DNA from: Jiella avicenniae
Lineage (GTDB): Bacteria; Pseudomonadota; Alphaproteobacteria; Rhizobiales; Rhizobiaceae
Assembly (NCBI RefSeq): GCF_021390325.1
Contig: NZ_JAJUWU010000003.1
Location: forward strand, 186,001 to 250,000
DNA length: 64,000 nucleotides
Direction of reading: 5' to 3'
In this document: in pieces, positions 34,433-43,602 of the stretch
How positions within the stretch are numbered: the first letter of the stretch is position 1
Layout of the letters: each line of letters starts with the position of its first letter
The notes under the pieces: model-generated
What the model saw: only the letters and a program-made list of their open reading frames with translations
What the model was told of the DNA's origin: nothing
Databases searched by the model: none
Position numbers and translations under genes: made by a program

Positions 34433-34764
34433 CAGCGCTCCTCCTCGCAACGGCACACGAGATAGCGCCGGCTCTCGTCCGGATCGTGGACCGACAGAAT
34501 GATCAGCCGGCGCCCGCCGAGCCGGAACGACAGGCCCCGCTCGACGATGTCGTTCGCCCGGCAGAGCACCCGATGCGTCACGTTCGCCTCGCGCTGGCCG
34601 AAGCGTTCGCGCGAGGCGACCGACAGCGGCTCGATGCGCACCGAGAGTTCGCGTACCTCCTGCCAGACCGTCTCGCCGCCGCCGGCGCCATCCGGGTCGA
34701 CTACCGGCTGGTCGAGGGCAACGCGGCGATTGAAGACGCCCGGATCGAGAAACAGCGGCGCCAT
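34432..34764 (-). CDS. GTA head closure/head-tail adaptor protein g7
   Basis: A 110-residue phage head-tail adaptor that closes the portal and joins the tail. Recognisable segments are DPGVFNRRVALDQPVV, GGGETVWQEVRELSVRIEPL and REANVTHRVLCRANDIV. ATG 34764 shares its first base with the g6 stop (TGATG). The stop in turn overlaps the start of the small basic protein downstream. Confidence 0.92.
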   Translation of the reverse strand: MAPLFLDPGVFNRRVALDQPVVDPDGAGGGETVWQEVRELSVRIEPLSVASRERFGQREANVTHRVLCRANDIVERGLSFRLGGRRLIILSVHDPDESRRYLVCRCEEER

Positions 34765-35321
34765 CAGATCCGCACCTGCCGGTAGGACGCGAGCAGCCGC
34801 TCGGCGAGCGCCGGCCGCAGCGCCGGTTGCATGCCCGGCTCGATCAGCGCCCGGGCCTCGTAGCTCGCCGCCACGATCGCCTGCAGCGCAAGCATGAGAT
34901 CCGCCGGGCATTCGCCCTCTGCAAAGCCGGCAGTGAATTCGATCTCGACGCCGTTGGCCGCCGCGTCGATCACGGCGTCCGACAGCCGGAAGCAGTCGGT
35001 CCCCCGCGGCCGCTCGGCGATCGCCTCCGCGGCACTGAACGACACCGGATTGCCGGAAGCGTCGAAGGCGGTGACGCTCTCGACCGCGACGAGCGGGCGC
35101 CGCGTCGCCTCCACCCAGCCCCCGCGCGGCACCGGATCGAGCGCCAGGCGAAAGCTGCGGGCAATCAGCGCCAGACCCGTCTCCCGCTCGATCGCCTCGC
35201 GGCCGGCGGAAATCAGGCCTGAAATCAGCCCGTCCTCGTCGTCGCGCTCGATCCGCGCCCAGGCCTTCGCGTCGGCAAGCGCCAGCGGCTCGGCGGAAAG
35301 GCCGAGGTCGATCGTCGTCAT
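34764..35321 (-). CDS. GTA head-tail connector g6 (phiE125 gp8-like)
   Basis: A 185-residue head-tail connector of the phiE125 gp8/HK97 gp6 type, forming the ring under the portal. It opens with LALADAKAWARIERDDEDGL and has ERETGLALIARSFRLALD and the SYRQVRI ending. ATG 35321 has GGAG 7 bp upstream; a TTG two codons earlier is less likely. It follows the capsid gene by 89 bp, where I see no other gene, and is coupled to g7. Confidence 0.92.
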   Translation of the reverse strand: MTTIDLGLSAEPLALADAKAWARIERDDEDGLISGLISAGREAIERETGLALIARSFRLALDPVPRGGWVEATRRPLVAVESVTAFDASGNPVSFSAAEAIAERPRGTDCFRLSDAVIDAAANGVEIEFTAGFAEGECPADLMLALQAIVAASYEARALIEPGMQPALRPALAERLLASYRQVRI

Positions 35322-35410
35322 CGTCAATCTCCGGAAATGACGGAGACCCGGCGGGTCGCGCCGGGCCTCTCTTCAAGGTCGGTTCGTCGGGCCGGCTCGC
35401 CCGGCGTCGA

Positions 35411-36664
35411 TCAGGCCGAGAAGTCGAGCAGCTTCGCCGCGTCGAAATCCTGGATGCCGCCGCCGACGCGCTTGGTCGTGTAGAACAGGACGTAGGGCTT
35501 GGCGGAGTAGGGATCGCGCAGGACGCGCACCCCCTGCCGGTCGACGACGAGGTAGAAGCGGGAGAAGTCGCCGAAGGCGATGGCCGAAACGCCGGGGGCG
35601 ATATCCGGCATCTCCTCGGCCTCGACGATCGGGAAACCCATCAGCGTCGCCCGCCCTCCAGCCGAGGCCGGCGGCAGCCAGAGATAGTTGCCATCCTCGT
35701 CCTTCAGCTTGCGCACCGTCGCCTGGGTGCGCCGGTTCATGACGAAACTGGCGTTCTGGCGATAGCCGGCCTTCAGCGCATAGACGAGGTCGATCAACGC
35801 GTCGGCCGCCTCTCCGTCGAGGAATCCGCCGTCGGCGCCGGTCGAGACGGTCCCGACCTTGCCCCAGCTCCAGGCGCCCTCGTCGGCCTTGGTGTAGGTC
35901 ATGAAACCCTTCGGCTTGGCGATACCGTCGCCGTTGACGAAGGCCGCGCCCTCCTGCGCCGCGAAGGCCTGCTCGACCTCCTCGCCGATCCAGCGGTCGA
36001 TGTCGACGGCCGCATCGTCGAGCAGAGCCGCCGTCGCCGCCGGCATGGCGTAGAGCTCCATGGTCGGAAAGGTCAGCTCGGCGAGCTGCGGCGCATCCGT
36101 CTGGTTTCGCACCGCCGTCTCGCTGACCCAGCCGCTCTCGGCGCCGGAGATCGCGAAAGGCTTCTTCAGCACCGCCGTCGAAACCGTCCGCACCGAGGCG
36201 ATCGAGCGGATCGGCGAAATCGTCGCCAGCCTGCGGCCGATTTCCGTCTCGGTCTCGTCCGGCACCAGGAAGCCGCCGTCGGCGCCCGTCAGGCTCGACA
36301 TCGCCTTTTCCTCGAACCGCCGGAGCGCCGCCTCGTCGCCGCCGCGAACATAGCGCTCGAAGGCGCCCTTGTGCTCGCTCGCCGCCGCGCCGCGCCGCGC
36401 CGGCTCCTCGCTGCCGAGCGCCGGGCGCATGCCCTTCAGCGTCAGCCGCTCGATCGTCTGCTTCTGCGCGTCGAGAGCGGCGGCGATCCGGTCGACCTTG
36501 TCGCTGGTGACGACGTCGCTCGCCATGCGCTTTTCGACTTCTTCGAGCCGCGCGTCGTTCGCCTCGCGAAAGCCCTCGAAGAGGCGCATCATCTCGTCCT
36601 GCAGGCCCCGCACCTCCGGGGTGACCGTCTTCGTCTCGAAGCCGGCGTGCGCCGTTTCGTCCAT
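35411..36664 (-). CDS. GTA major capsid protein g5 (HK97 fold)
   Basis: A 417-residue HK97-fold major capsid protein. The N-terminal 110 residues are charged and coiled-coil-like (FREANDARLEEVEKRM, then DRIAAALDAQKQTIERL), corresponding to the delta scaffold domain removed by the protease encoded upstream. The shell domain includes SLTGADGGFLVPDE, SGWVSETAVRNQTDAPQLAE and GYRQNASFVMNRRTQATVRK. AGGAG lies 6 bp before ATG 36664. As in RcGTA it directly follows the prohead protease. Confidence 0.95.
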   Translation of the reverse strand: MDETAHAGFETKTVTPEVRGLQDEMMRLFEGFREANDARLEEVEKRMASDVVTSDKVDRIAAALDAQKQTIERLTLKGMRPALGSEEPARRGAAASEHKGAFERYVRGGDEAALRRFEEKAMSSLTGADGGFLVPDETETEIGRRLATISPIRSIASVRTVSTAVLKKPFAISGAESGWVSETAVRNQTDAPQLAELTFPTMELYAMPAATAALLDDAAVDIDRWIGEEVEQAFAAQEGAAFVNGDGIAKPKGFMTYTKADEGAWSWGKVGTVSTGADGGFLDGEAADALIDLVYALKAGYRQNASFVMNRRTQATVRKLKDEDGNYLWLPPASAGGRATLMGFPIVEAEEMPDIAPGVSAIAFGDFSRFYLVVDRQGVRVLRDPYSAKPYVLFYTTKRVGGGIQDFDAAKLLDFSA

Positions 36665-36711
36665 GTCGTTCTCCTGTTTTGAAGGGATCTGCGGATTGTC
36701 GCGGACGGGGC

Positions 36712-37212
36712 TCAGCCGATGACCGTCAGCCGCGCTTTCGCCTGCATCGGGAAGGTCACGAGCGAGATCTCCCAGAGGTCGACGGTGACGAGACGCCGCC
36801 TGGCACTCCCGCTGCCACGCCGGGCGAGCCTGGTGCGAAAGCCGATCGACAGGCCGTCGATCGCGCCCGCCGCCGCCAGCGCCGCCGCCTCTCGCCCCCC
36901 CGCCGTGTCGAGGGCGAACTCGCCCGTGACCTTCAGCCCGGTGCGGTCCTCGGCGATCTCGATCCAGCGGCCGACCGGCCTTGCCGGATCGTGCTGCCAG
37001 AGCATGCGAACCTCGCTCGCCCGCCGACCGATCAGCGAGGCGGCGAAGGCGCCGGGCTCGATCCGGTCGCCGGAAAGATCGACCTCGCCGAAGATCGCCG
37101 CATAGCCGGAAAAGCGCGCCGGCGGCGGCATCGGAACGGCTGCCATCGGCGGGGCCGGGTGACGATATCCCGCCGCGGCGGTGGCGCCGCGCGTCTCAAT
37201 CCTCCCGGCCAT
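36712..37212 (-). CDS. GTA prohead protease g4 (HK97 family)
   Basis: A 166-residue HK97-type prohead serine protease that trims the capsid scaffold. Core motifs are FSGYAAIFGEVDLSGDRIEPG, VRMLWQHDPARPVGRW (catalytic His region) and AIDGLSIGFRT (catalytic Ser region). ATG 37212 lies inside the end of the portal gene, a 17-bp overlap; internal ATGs at the MAAVP and MPPPARF residues are possible starts since homology begins there. Confidence 0.93.
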   Translation of the reverse strand: MAGRIETRGATAAAGYRHPAPPMAAVPMPPPARFSGYAAIFGEVDLSGDRIEPGAFAASLIGRRASEVRMLWQHDPARPVGRWIEIAEDRTGLKVTGEFALDTAGGREAAALAAAGAIDGLSIGFRTRLARRGSGSARRRLVTVDLWEISLVTFPMQAKARLTVIG

Positions 37213-38410
37213 AGCCGACCGCCTCCCGCTTCTCGCCGCGCGTCAGAAACTCCGCTGCGCCGACCCTCGCCCAGAGAGCCTCGCGCTCCGCCGAAAGCCC
37301 CTCGACGGCGTCGAGATCGATCGACAGCGTCAGCCCCGGCTCGCCGAGATGCGCCCCGAGCCAGGCGCCGAGCGCCCCGGTGATCCGCTTCACCAGCGGC
37401 AGCACGGTCAGGCGGTAGAGCGCGCGGTTCGCTTCCGAGTAGTTCGAATAGGTGGCGTCTCCCGGAATGCCGAGCAGCATCGGCGGCACGCCGAAGGCGA
37501 GCGCGATGTCCCGCGCCGCGCCGTTCTTGGCCTCGATGAAGTCCATGTCCTTCGGCGACAGCGCCATCGCCTTCCAGTCGAGCCCGCCTTCGAGCAGCAG
37601 CGGCCGCCCGGCCCGCGCCGCGCCGGAATAGCCGGTCTCGAGCTCGCTCTTCAGCCGGTCGAACTGGTCGGGCGAGAGATTTCCGCCCCCCTCGGCCTTG
37701 TAGATCAAAGCGCCGGAGGGCCTTGCCGAGTTGTCCAGCAGCGCGCGGTTCCAGCGCGCCGCGGCGTTGTGGAGGTCGAGGGCGTTCTGCGCCGCGCCGA
37801 GCGGCGGAAAGCCGCGGTGGTCGGCGAGCGGATGAAACAGCGACAGCGCCAGGATCGGCGCCGGCTCGCCGCCCGGCCCCTCCGCCGCGATCCGCCGGAC
37901 GCTCATCCCCACCCTGTATTCGTAGGCTTCCGGCCAACCGTCCGCCCCCTCGACCAGCCGAACCCGGTCCGGCCGCAACGGATGCAGCGCCCGCACCTCG
38001 CCGTCGAGCAGCGCGGCTTCGACATAGGCGTTGCCGGACAGAAGCAGATGGCCGCAGATCGCCTCGACGAAGGCCGCCCCGTCGGCCATCGGGTTCGGCC
38101 GCCGGAACAGGTCCAGCAGCCGATGCTCGCTCACCTCGCTCTCGCCGTCGTAGAGCAGCAGCGGGATTGCCGCCGCCGCCTCGCTGATCAGCCTCACGGA
38201 CCGATAGGCGACCGGGTTCTGCATAAAGCCACTGCGCGCCAGCGCCCCATAGGAGCGCTCGACCCAAGCCCCGTCGCCCCCGCCGGTGAAGACCAGCGTT
38301 CCTGCCACGGTGGCGGCGGATTTCCGCTCGGCAGGTGCCGTGGCGCCGCCCTCGCCCGGCGGCTGTAACGGCGCGCCAAACCAGCCCGCGATCGTTCCCG
38401 CAAGTCCCAT
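37196..38410 (-). CDS. GTA portal protein g3 (HK97 family)
   Basis: A 404-residue HK97-type portal protein, the dodecameric DNA gate of the head. Typical segments are NPVAYRSVRLISEAAAAIPL, LLLSGNAYVEAALLDGEVRAL, FPPLGAAQNALDLHNAAARW and AFGVPPMLLGIPGDATYSNY. ATG 38410 is chosen where homology starts (GLAGTIAGWFG); the frame is open upstream but runs into the repeat element. It is separated from terL by 324 bp holding a palindromic repeat, an unusual break in the cluster. Confidence 0.95.
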   Translation of the reverse strand: MGLAGTIAGWFGAPLQPPGEGGATAPAERKSAATVAGTLVFTGGGDGAWVERSYGALARSGFMQNPVAYRSVRLISEAAAAIPLLLYDGESEVSEHRLLDLFRRPNPMADGAAFVEAICGHLLLSGNAYVEAALLDGEVRALHPLRPDRVRLVEGADGWPEAYEYRVGMSVRRIAAEGPGGEPAPILALSLFHPLADHRGFPPLGAAQNALDLHNAAARWNRALLDNSARPSGALIYKAEGGGNLSPDQFDRLKSELETGYSGAARAGRPLLLEGGLDWKAMALSPKDMDFIEAKNGAARDIALAFGVPPMLLGIPGDATYSNYSEANRALYRLTVLPLVKRITGALGAWLGAHLGEPGLTLSIDLDAVEGLSAEREALWARVGAAEFLTRGEKREAVGYGRED

Positions 38411-38494
38411 GTGTCGCTCCGATGTTCTGGAATGCTTGTGGCGATCCGCCATTTTCGCGGCCGGCAATCGCTTGAGCCGCGCCCGTCGCGCCCT

Positions 38495-38660
38495 CCTCTG
38501 TCCTGCCGGACATCTCCCCCACACGGGGGGAGATCGATCTCGCGCCAACGCCTCGCCCCCATTCGAGCGATCGAGCTGGCATCACGGCCGAAGTAGCGGC
38601 GCCGCACGACAAAGCTGCCGATCTCCCCCCTTGTGGGGGAGATGCCCGGCCGGGCAGAGG
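38495..38660. repeat. RIME-like inverted repeat element between GTA terL and portal
   Basis: Two 42-bp arms, 38495-38536 and 38619-38660, are reverse complements at 38 of 42 positions and flank an 82-bp spacer. Each arm also folds on itself: ATCTCCCCC-ACAC-GGGGGGAGAT in the left and ATCTCCCCC-CTTGT-GGGGGAGAT in the right. The wording (CCTCTGTCCTGCCGGACATC) strongly resembles the RIME-type intergenic palindromes that are abundant in rhizobial chromosomes. The rest of the 38411-38734 gap holds no gene. Confidence 0.8.
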
Positions 38661-38734
38661 GGGGTGCCTCGGCGCGGACCTCACCGGAACACGCGCGTAC
38701 CCGCGGCTCCCGACCCTCATGAAACCCGCAACCT

Positions 38735-40078
38735 TCAAAGCCCCCGGATCCGCGGCGCGTCCCCGCCGCCCGCCAGCGCATTCACCGCCCAGACTAGCGC
38801 ATCCAGCCGGTCCGGGGACCGCCCACCCGACAATCCGTCCGCGCCGAAATCCGCCATCTCGTCTTCGAGATCGGGAAACCGCCCGGCGTGCCGCACGCGC
38901 CCCCGTTCGTAGAGCGCGGCAACGGGCTCGGCCCGCAGCCACTTGCCGCGGCTCGCCCGCACCGCCTGGAACGGCGTATCCGGCGCCGCCGCCCGGATTA
39001 CTGCCTCGACCATGTCGCCGCCCTGGTTCACCTCGGCGACGATCCGGTCGGCCTCGAGCGCCTGATAGAGCCCGATCGCAGCGCCCGCCCATTCATGCGG
39101 CTTCGCCCGCCGGCGGCTTCTGTCGGCAAGGACGTAGATCGTGCCGTCGGCGCCACGCCCCGCCGCGACGATGCCGCAGGCGTCGGAGCGCTTCGTCGAG
39201 GTCGCCGGCGGGTCGATCGCGACGACGATCCGTTGCAGCTTGTCGGGGGGCGCACAGCGTTCGCGCTCGATCCGGGCGATGTCGAACAGCCCGTCCTCGC
39301 GAACGCCGAGGATCTCGCCGTCGAGTTCCTGCCGGCCGAGCCGCGTGCCGCCATAACGCTCACTCATCGCAGCGAGAAATCCCGGCGCGAGGTTCCCGGC
39401 GTTCTCCGCCGTCGTCATATGCGTCGTCACGGTCTGCGCATCGGCCGTCAGCCGCTTCAGAAGCGGGATCGGCCGCGGCGTCGTGGTGAACAGCGCACGC
39501 GGCCGTTCGCCCAGCCTGAGCGCCAGCTGCAGATTGTCGAAACATGCCTCGCCATGCACCCATTTCGCCAGTTCGTCGCCCCAGGCGAGATCGAACTGAT
39601 AGCCCCGCAGCGCGTCCGGATCCTCCGACGAGAAGATCTGCGCGATCGCCCCGTTGGCAAACACCAGCCGCCGCCGGCTCGCCTCGAAGACCGGGCGCGG
39701 ATGGCCGGCGACGGCGAGCAGACCGCTCTCCCCGTCGATCATCACCTCGCGCGCGTCGGCCAGCGTCTCGGCGAGAAGCCCGATCCGCATGTGCGGCCGA
39801 TCGGCGAAAGGGCTCTCGCCCGCCGCCATCGCCTTGATCCATTCCGCCCCTGCCCGCGTCTTGCCGGACCCCCGCCCGCCGACGATCAGCCATTGCCGCC
39901 AGCCGCCCGGCGGCGGCAGCTGCGAGGGACGAGCCACGTCGACCCAGGCCATCGCCGAGCGCTCAAGGACCGGTCCTGTCTGGCGTCCGATCAACTGGCC
40001 CGTCTTGTTCCAGAATTTCGTGTCGGTCAGCGGGCCCAGTTCTTCGTCGGGAGCCTCCTCGTCTTCGCTATGCCCCAT
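38735..40078 (-). CDS. GTA large terminase subunit g2 (TerL)
   Basis: A 447-residue DNA-packaging motor. The ATPase domain has Walker A GGRGSGKT at residues 67-74 and a Walker B-like stretch FDLAWGDELAKW; the C-terminal RNase H-like nuclease begins at VVAIDPPATSTKRSDACG with the first metal-binding Asp. The late AEVNQGGDMV and DRLDALVWAVNAL fit the family. ATG 40078 overlaps the end of g1 by 11 bp; a GTG two codons earlier is also possible. In GTAs this enzyme packages host DNA with little or no site preference. Confidence 0.95.
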   Translation of the reverse strand: MGHSEDEEAPDEELGPLTDTKFWNKTGQLIGRQTGPVLERSAMAWVDVARPSQLPPPGGWRQWLIVGGRGSGKTRAGAEWIKAMAAGESPFADRPHMRIGLLAETLADAREVMIDGESGLLAVAGHPRPVFEASRRRLVFANGAIAQIFSSEDPDALRGYQFDLAWGDELAKWVHGEACFDNLQLALRLGERPRALFTTTPRPIPLLKRLTADAQTVTTHMTTAENAGNLAPGFLAAMSERYGGTRLGRQELDGEILGVREDGLFDIARIERERCAPPDKLQRIVVAIDPPATSTKRSDACGIVAAGRGADGTIYVLADRSRRRAKPHEWAGAAIGLYQALEADRIVAEVNQGGDMVEAVIRAAAPDTPFQAVRASRGKWLRAEPVAALYERGRVRHAGRFPDLEDEMADFGADGLSGGRSPDRLDALVWAVNALAGGGDAPRIRGL

Positions 40079-40520
40079 CAGCACCCCGACCGGTCGCCTT
40101 CGGCCTCGCCGTCCGTCCGCGCCCTTTCGCCGCCTTCGGCGCCGCCGCCGCTGCTTCCGTCCCGTCCGACCCGGCGAACAGCCTCGGCCCGCCGACGCGC
40201 CGCGCGTCGAGCGCCCGAAGCTGGCGCATGAAATCCTCGCGCAGCCGCAGCGTCTCGGTCTCGTCGTCCCGCCCGGCGCTCGCCTCCAGCGCCCGCAGCT
40301 CCAGCAGCTTCTCCAGCGTCCGCGTCAGAAGGCCGAGCGCATCGGCCCGCTCCTTGAAACCCGCCCGTGCCGGCTGTCTCGATTTCGCCTCCGCGCCGGC
40401 CTCGGCCTTGCTTCGTGGCGCCGCCCTCGCCATAGGACTTACGTCCTTGTCATCTTCTTCCAGCCGCGCCACCTCGCGCATCAGAAGCGCGAACAACCGG
40501 TCCGACAAAAGCTCCGCCAT
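40068..40520 (-). CDS. GTA small terminase subunit g1 (TerS-like)
   Basis: A 150-residue protein in the g1 position, first gene of the cluster. It is helical, with a basic middle (RAAPRSKAEAGAEAKSRQPA), a core KERADALGLLTRTLEKLLEL and ETLRLREDFMRQLRALDARR, and a low-complexity Ala/Lys/Arg tail. In RcGTA this gene encodes the atypical small terminase that recruits DNA to TerL. ATG 40520 is where homology begins (MAELLSDRLF). Its stop lies within the 5' end of terL, so the two are coupled. Confidence 0.8.
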   Translation of the reverse strand: MAELLSDRLFALLMREVARLEEDDKDVSPMARAAPRSKAEAGAEAKSRQPARAGFKERADALGLLTRTLEKLLELRALEASAGRDDETETLRLREDFMRQLRALDARRVGGPRLFAGSDGTEAAAAAPKAAKGRGRTARPKATGRGADGA

Positions 40521-40590
40521 CGGCTCTCCGAACCCAAGCCGCCTCCGGCGTCGCCGCAAGAAAAGACCCTGCCGCGCCGAACCGGAAACG

Positions 40591-40620
40591 AAAAGGCGGC
40601 CCCGATCGCCCGGTGCCGCC
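40591..40620 (-). terminator. intrinsic terminator between the YcgN-like gene and the GTA cluster
   Basis: Minus-strand GGCGGC pairs with GCCGCC around an 18-base loop that can itself pair CCG/CGG, followed by TTTT. It lies 49 bp after the YcgN-like stop and 70 bp before the GTA g1 start, isolating the GTA cluster transcriptionally; the GTA promoter should lie in 40521-40590, though I see no clear boxes. Confidence 0.75.
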
Positions 40621-40668
40621 GACAGAATTTCGATGATGTCTGAACCCTACCCGACCACCGTCACGCAG

Positions 40669-41223
40669 TCAAGGAATTTTTTCATATTTCTTTTCTGACG
40701 GATCACCCTCGTCCCATCCGGCCGCATCGTCGTCCACGGCCCCTTGGGCGTCCAAATCCTCCCCCGGCCAATCCACCACATGCTCCTCGTAGTCCTCCAG
40801 CTCCATGCCCTCCTCGCTCACCGTGCGGTCCCGCACCGAGACACCCGCCTGATGCACCGTCTCGCGGTCGCCGGAGACGAGGTGGTGCCACCAATAGAGG
40901 TCCCGCCCCTCTGCGACGAGGCGGTAAGCACAGGAGGGCGGCAGCCAGGTGAGCGAGCGCACGGCCTCCGGCGTCAGGCCGACACAGTCCGGCACCACCG
41001 CGTGGCGCGTCTCGTACTGCCGGCAGCGGCAGGCATGGCCGTCCAGAAGCCGACAGGCGACGTCGGTCCAGGCGATCTCGCCGGTGTCCCAGTCCTCGAG
41101 CTTGTTGAGGCAGCAGCGCCCGCAGCCGTCGCAGAGCCGTTCCCACTCCTCCGGCGACATCTCCTCGAGAGACTTCGCCTTCCAGTAGGGCACAAGATCG
41201 TGATCGGATACGGGGTCGGACAT
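40669..41223 (-). CDS. YcgN/YkgJ-family cysteine-cluster protein (UPF0260)
   Basis: A 184-residue protein of the UPF0260/YcgN family. The N-terminal cluster [10 protein letters not shown] and the later [14 protein letters not shown] with C of VVPDCVGL give a CxxCxxCC-type metal-binding set, thought to bind zinc or an Fe-S cluster; function is not established. The C-terminal ASYR-like region ([30 protein letters not shown]) is typical. The last 20 residues are acidic. ATG 41223; it is divergent from the penicillin-binding protein gene. Despite lying directly upstream of the GTA g1 gene it is separated by a terminator. Confidence 0.88.
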   Translation of the reverse strand: MSDPVSDHDLVPYWKAKSLEEMSPEEWERLCDGCGRCCLNKLEDWDTGEIAWTDVACRLLDGHACRCRQYETRHAVVPDCVGLTPEAVRSLTWLPPSCAYRLVAEGRDLYWWHHLVSGDRETVHQAGVSVRDRTVSEEGMELEDYEEHVVDWPGEDLDAQGAVDDDAAGWDEGDPSEKKYEKIP

Positions 41224-41331
41224 CGGGAAACCATGCGGTGAATTTTGAAGATTTTTCCGCAGCCTCGACCTATAACCGCGGACGGGGACGACGTAAGATG
41301 TGATCGAAGGCCGCACAAGGCGCGGCCGGAA

Positions 41332-43569
41332 ATGGCCATGGGTCGTGGGAGGGAGGCGCAGCCAGCGCGGCCCCTTCCATGCGCGTGGCCCAAGGCGATT
41401 GGCTGGGCCGTGCAGAACGAGACGAATCAACCCCGGAAGCGCCGGCAACCCTCGCGCCTCATCGAGGTCGATGCCTGGATCGATTCGAGTCTCTGGCGAG
41501 CCTATCATGCCTTCGTCGCCTGGTGGGAAAGCGTCACCATCGTCTCGCGCAAGTTCCGCGCCCGCGGCTTCAACCGGGTTCTGGTGGAGCTCGCCTGCGA
41601 GGGGCTGACCCTCGGCCTCGTCGGCTTCGTCCTGTTGTTCGCGCTCGCCCAGCCGGCAATCCGGATGACGAAGAACGGCCTGCCGCAGGAGAGCGACTAC
41701 TCCGTGCAGTTCCTCGACAAGCATGGCGAAGAGATCGGCCGGCGCGGCATCCTGCGCGCCGCCGCGGTGCCGATCGACGAGATGCCCGACAGCTTCATCA
41801 AGGCGTTGCTCGCCACCGAGGACCGCCGCTTCTTCGACCACTTCGGCATCGACTTCCTCGGCCTGATGCGCGCCATGACCGTAAACGCGCAGGCCGGCGG
41901 CGTCGTCCAGGGCGGCTCGACCCTGACGCAGCAGCTCGCCAAGAACCTCTTCCTGACCAACGAGCGCAGCCTCGATCGCAAGATCAAGGAGGCGTTTCTC
42001 GCTCTTTGGCTCGAGTCGCACTATTCCAAGCGACAGATCCTCTCGATGTATCTCGACCGCGCCTATATGGGCGGCGGCACCTTCGGCGCGGCGGCGGCGT
42101 CCGAGTTCTATTTCGGCAAGAACATCCGCGACGTCTCCCTCGCCGAGGCCGCGATGCTGGCGGGTCTCTTCAAGGCCCCGGCGAAATACGCGCCCCACAT
42201 CAACCTTCCGGCGGCACGCGCCCGCGCCAACGAAGTCCTGACCAACATGGTCCAGGCGAATTTCCTCACCGAGGGCCAGGTGATCGCCGCGCGGCGCCAG
42301 CCGGCGATTGCGATCGACCGCTCCTCCACGCCGTCGCCCGACTATTTCCTCGACTACGCCTTCGAGGAGGTGCAGCGCATCGCCCAGACGAGCGGCATCA
42401 AGCAGCGCAATTTCACCGCCCGCACGACCGTCGACCTCGATTTGCAGAAGCTCGCCGACGAGGCGGTGGAATACAACCTGCGTCAATACGGCAAGACCTA
42501 CGACGTCGGCGAGGCGGCGATGGTGGTGCTCGCCGCAGATGGCAGCGTCCGGGCGATCGTCGGCGGCCGCGACTACGGCGTCTCGCAGTTCAACCGCGCG
42601 ACGCGGGCGCTGCGCCAGCCGGGTTCCTCCTTCAAGGTCTATGTTTATGCCACCGCCATGCAGGAGGGCATGAAGCCGTCGGATACGATCGTCGACAGCC
42701 CGATCACCATCGGCAAATGGTCGCCGCAGAACTACGGCCGCTCGTTTTCCGGCCGGGTGACGCTCGCCAACGCCCTCGCCCGCTCGCTCAACGTGCCGGC
42801 CGTCAAGCTCTACCAGAAGGTCGGCTTCGACAACACGGTGAAGACCGCCAAGGCCATGGGCATCGAATCGAATCTGCGCGGCGACAAGACCATGGCGCTC
42901 GGAACCAGCGAGGTGACGGTCATGGATCAGGCGACGGCCTATACCGTCTTCGCCAATGGCGGCATGAACCCCAACCGCCATGCCATCCAGCAGTTGATGG
43001 ATCCCACCGGCAAGGTCGTCTGGGACGCCCGCCGTGACATGCCGCCCCGCCAGCGCATCCTGTCGGAACAGGCGACGCAGTCCATGAACGAGATGCTCGT
43101 CGGGGTGAGCGAACACGGCACGGCGCGCAAGGCGCAGCTGTCGATGACCCGGGTCGGCGGCAAGACCGGCACCACGCAGTCCTATCGCGACGGCTGGTTC
43201 GTCGGTTTCACCGGCAATTACGTCGGCGCCGTCTGGTTCGGCAACGACAGCTTCCGGCCGACCAACCGCCTGACCGGGGGCTCCCTTCCCGCGCTGACCT
43301 GGCAGCGCTTCATGGAGGCCGCCCATCGAAACGTCGAACTGAAGCCGATTCCCTTCCTCGACAACCCCTTCCCGGCGAAGAGCGACGAGGTCGCGGAGGC
43401 CGGGGCCGACAGTTCCGGTCCCGCCGCCCCGGAGACGCTCTCCCGCAAGACCCAGGACGTTCTCGCCGACATCGCCGAGCAGCTCGATCAGATGAAGCCG
43501 CTCGATCCCGAACAGTTGGCCTCGGCCGGGACCTCCGCCGGGGTAGCGGCGCCCGCCCGCGCCCAGTAG
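41332..43569 (+). CDS. bifunctional class A penicillin-binding protein (PBP1A-like)
   Basis: A class A penicillin-binding protein of about 745 residues that polymerises and cross-links peptidoglycan. A basic cytoplasmic N-terminus is followed by a membrane anchor ([16 protein letters not shown]). The GT51 glycosyltransferase domain has [14 protein letters not shown] with catalytic E163 and [12 protein letters not shown]; the transpeptidase domain has S432 in QPGSSFKVY (SxxK), RSLNVP (SxN) and GGKTGTTQ (KTG). The C-terminus is acidic and disordered. The start is uncertain: ATG 41332 is used, but GTG 41410 (directly before a [10 protein letters not shown] stretch) is an alternative. It is followed 34 bp later by the DUF1214 gene. 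Confidence 0.92.
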   Translation: MAMGRGREAQPARPLPCAWPKAIGWAVQNETNQPRKRRQPSRLIEVDAWIDSSLWRAYHAFVAWWESVTIVSRKFRARGFNRVLVELACEGLTLGLVGFVLLFALAQPAIRMTKNGLPQESDYSVQFLDKHGEEIGRRGILRAAAVPIDEMPDSFIKALLATEDRRFFDHFGIDFLGLMRAMTVNAQAGGVVQGGSTLTQQLAKNLFLTNERSLDRKIKEAFLALWLESHYSKRQILSMYLDRAYMGGGTFGAAAASEFYFGKNIRDVSLAEAAMLAGLFKAPAKYAPHINLPAARARANEVLTNMVQANFLTEGQVIAARRQPAIAIDRSSTPSPDYFLDYAFEEVQRIAQTSGIKQRNFTARTTVDLDLQKLADEAVEYNLRQYGKTYDVGEAAMVVLAADGSVRAIVGGRDYGVSQFNRATRALRQPGSSFKVYVYATAMQEGMKPSDTIVDSPITIGKWSPQNYGRSFSGRVTLANALARSLNVPAVKLYQKVGFDNTVKTAKAMGIESNLRGDKTMALGTSEVTVMDQATAYTVFANGGMNPNRHAIQQLMDPTGKVVWDARRDMPPRQRILSEQATQSMNEMLVGVSEHGTARKAQLSMTRVGGKTGTTQSYRDGWFVGFTGNYVGAVWFGNDSFRPTNRLTGGSLPALTWQRFMEAAHRNVELKPIPFLDNPFPAKSDEVAEAGADSSGPAAPETLSRKTQDVLADIAEQLDQMKPLDPEQLASAGTSAGVAAPARAQ

Positions 43570-43602
43570 CCCGATCTTTCAGAGCCATCGCCGGTCGATT
43601 CG

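Noticed and set aside
37032-39092. 686-codon minus-strand frame across portal and terL
   Set aside because: Out-of-frame translation of the GTA portal, the repeat element and terL; composition is Arg/Gly-rich without motifs.
26025-40520. The phage-like cluster as an inducible prophage
   Set aside because: No integrase, repressor, replication, holin or endolysin genes and no att-like repeats were found; gene order matches a GTA.
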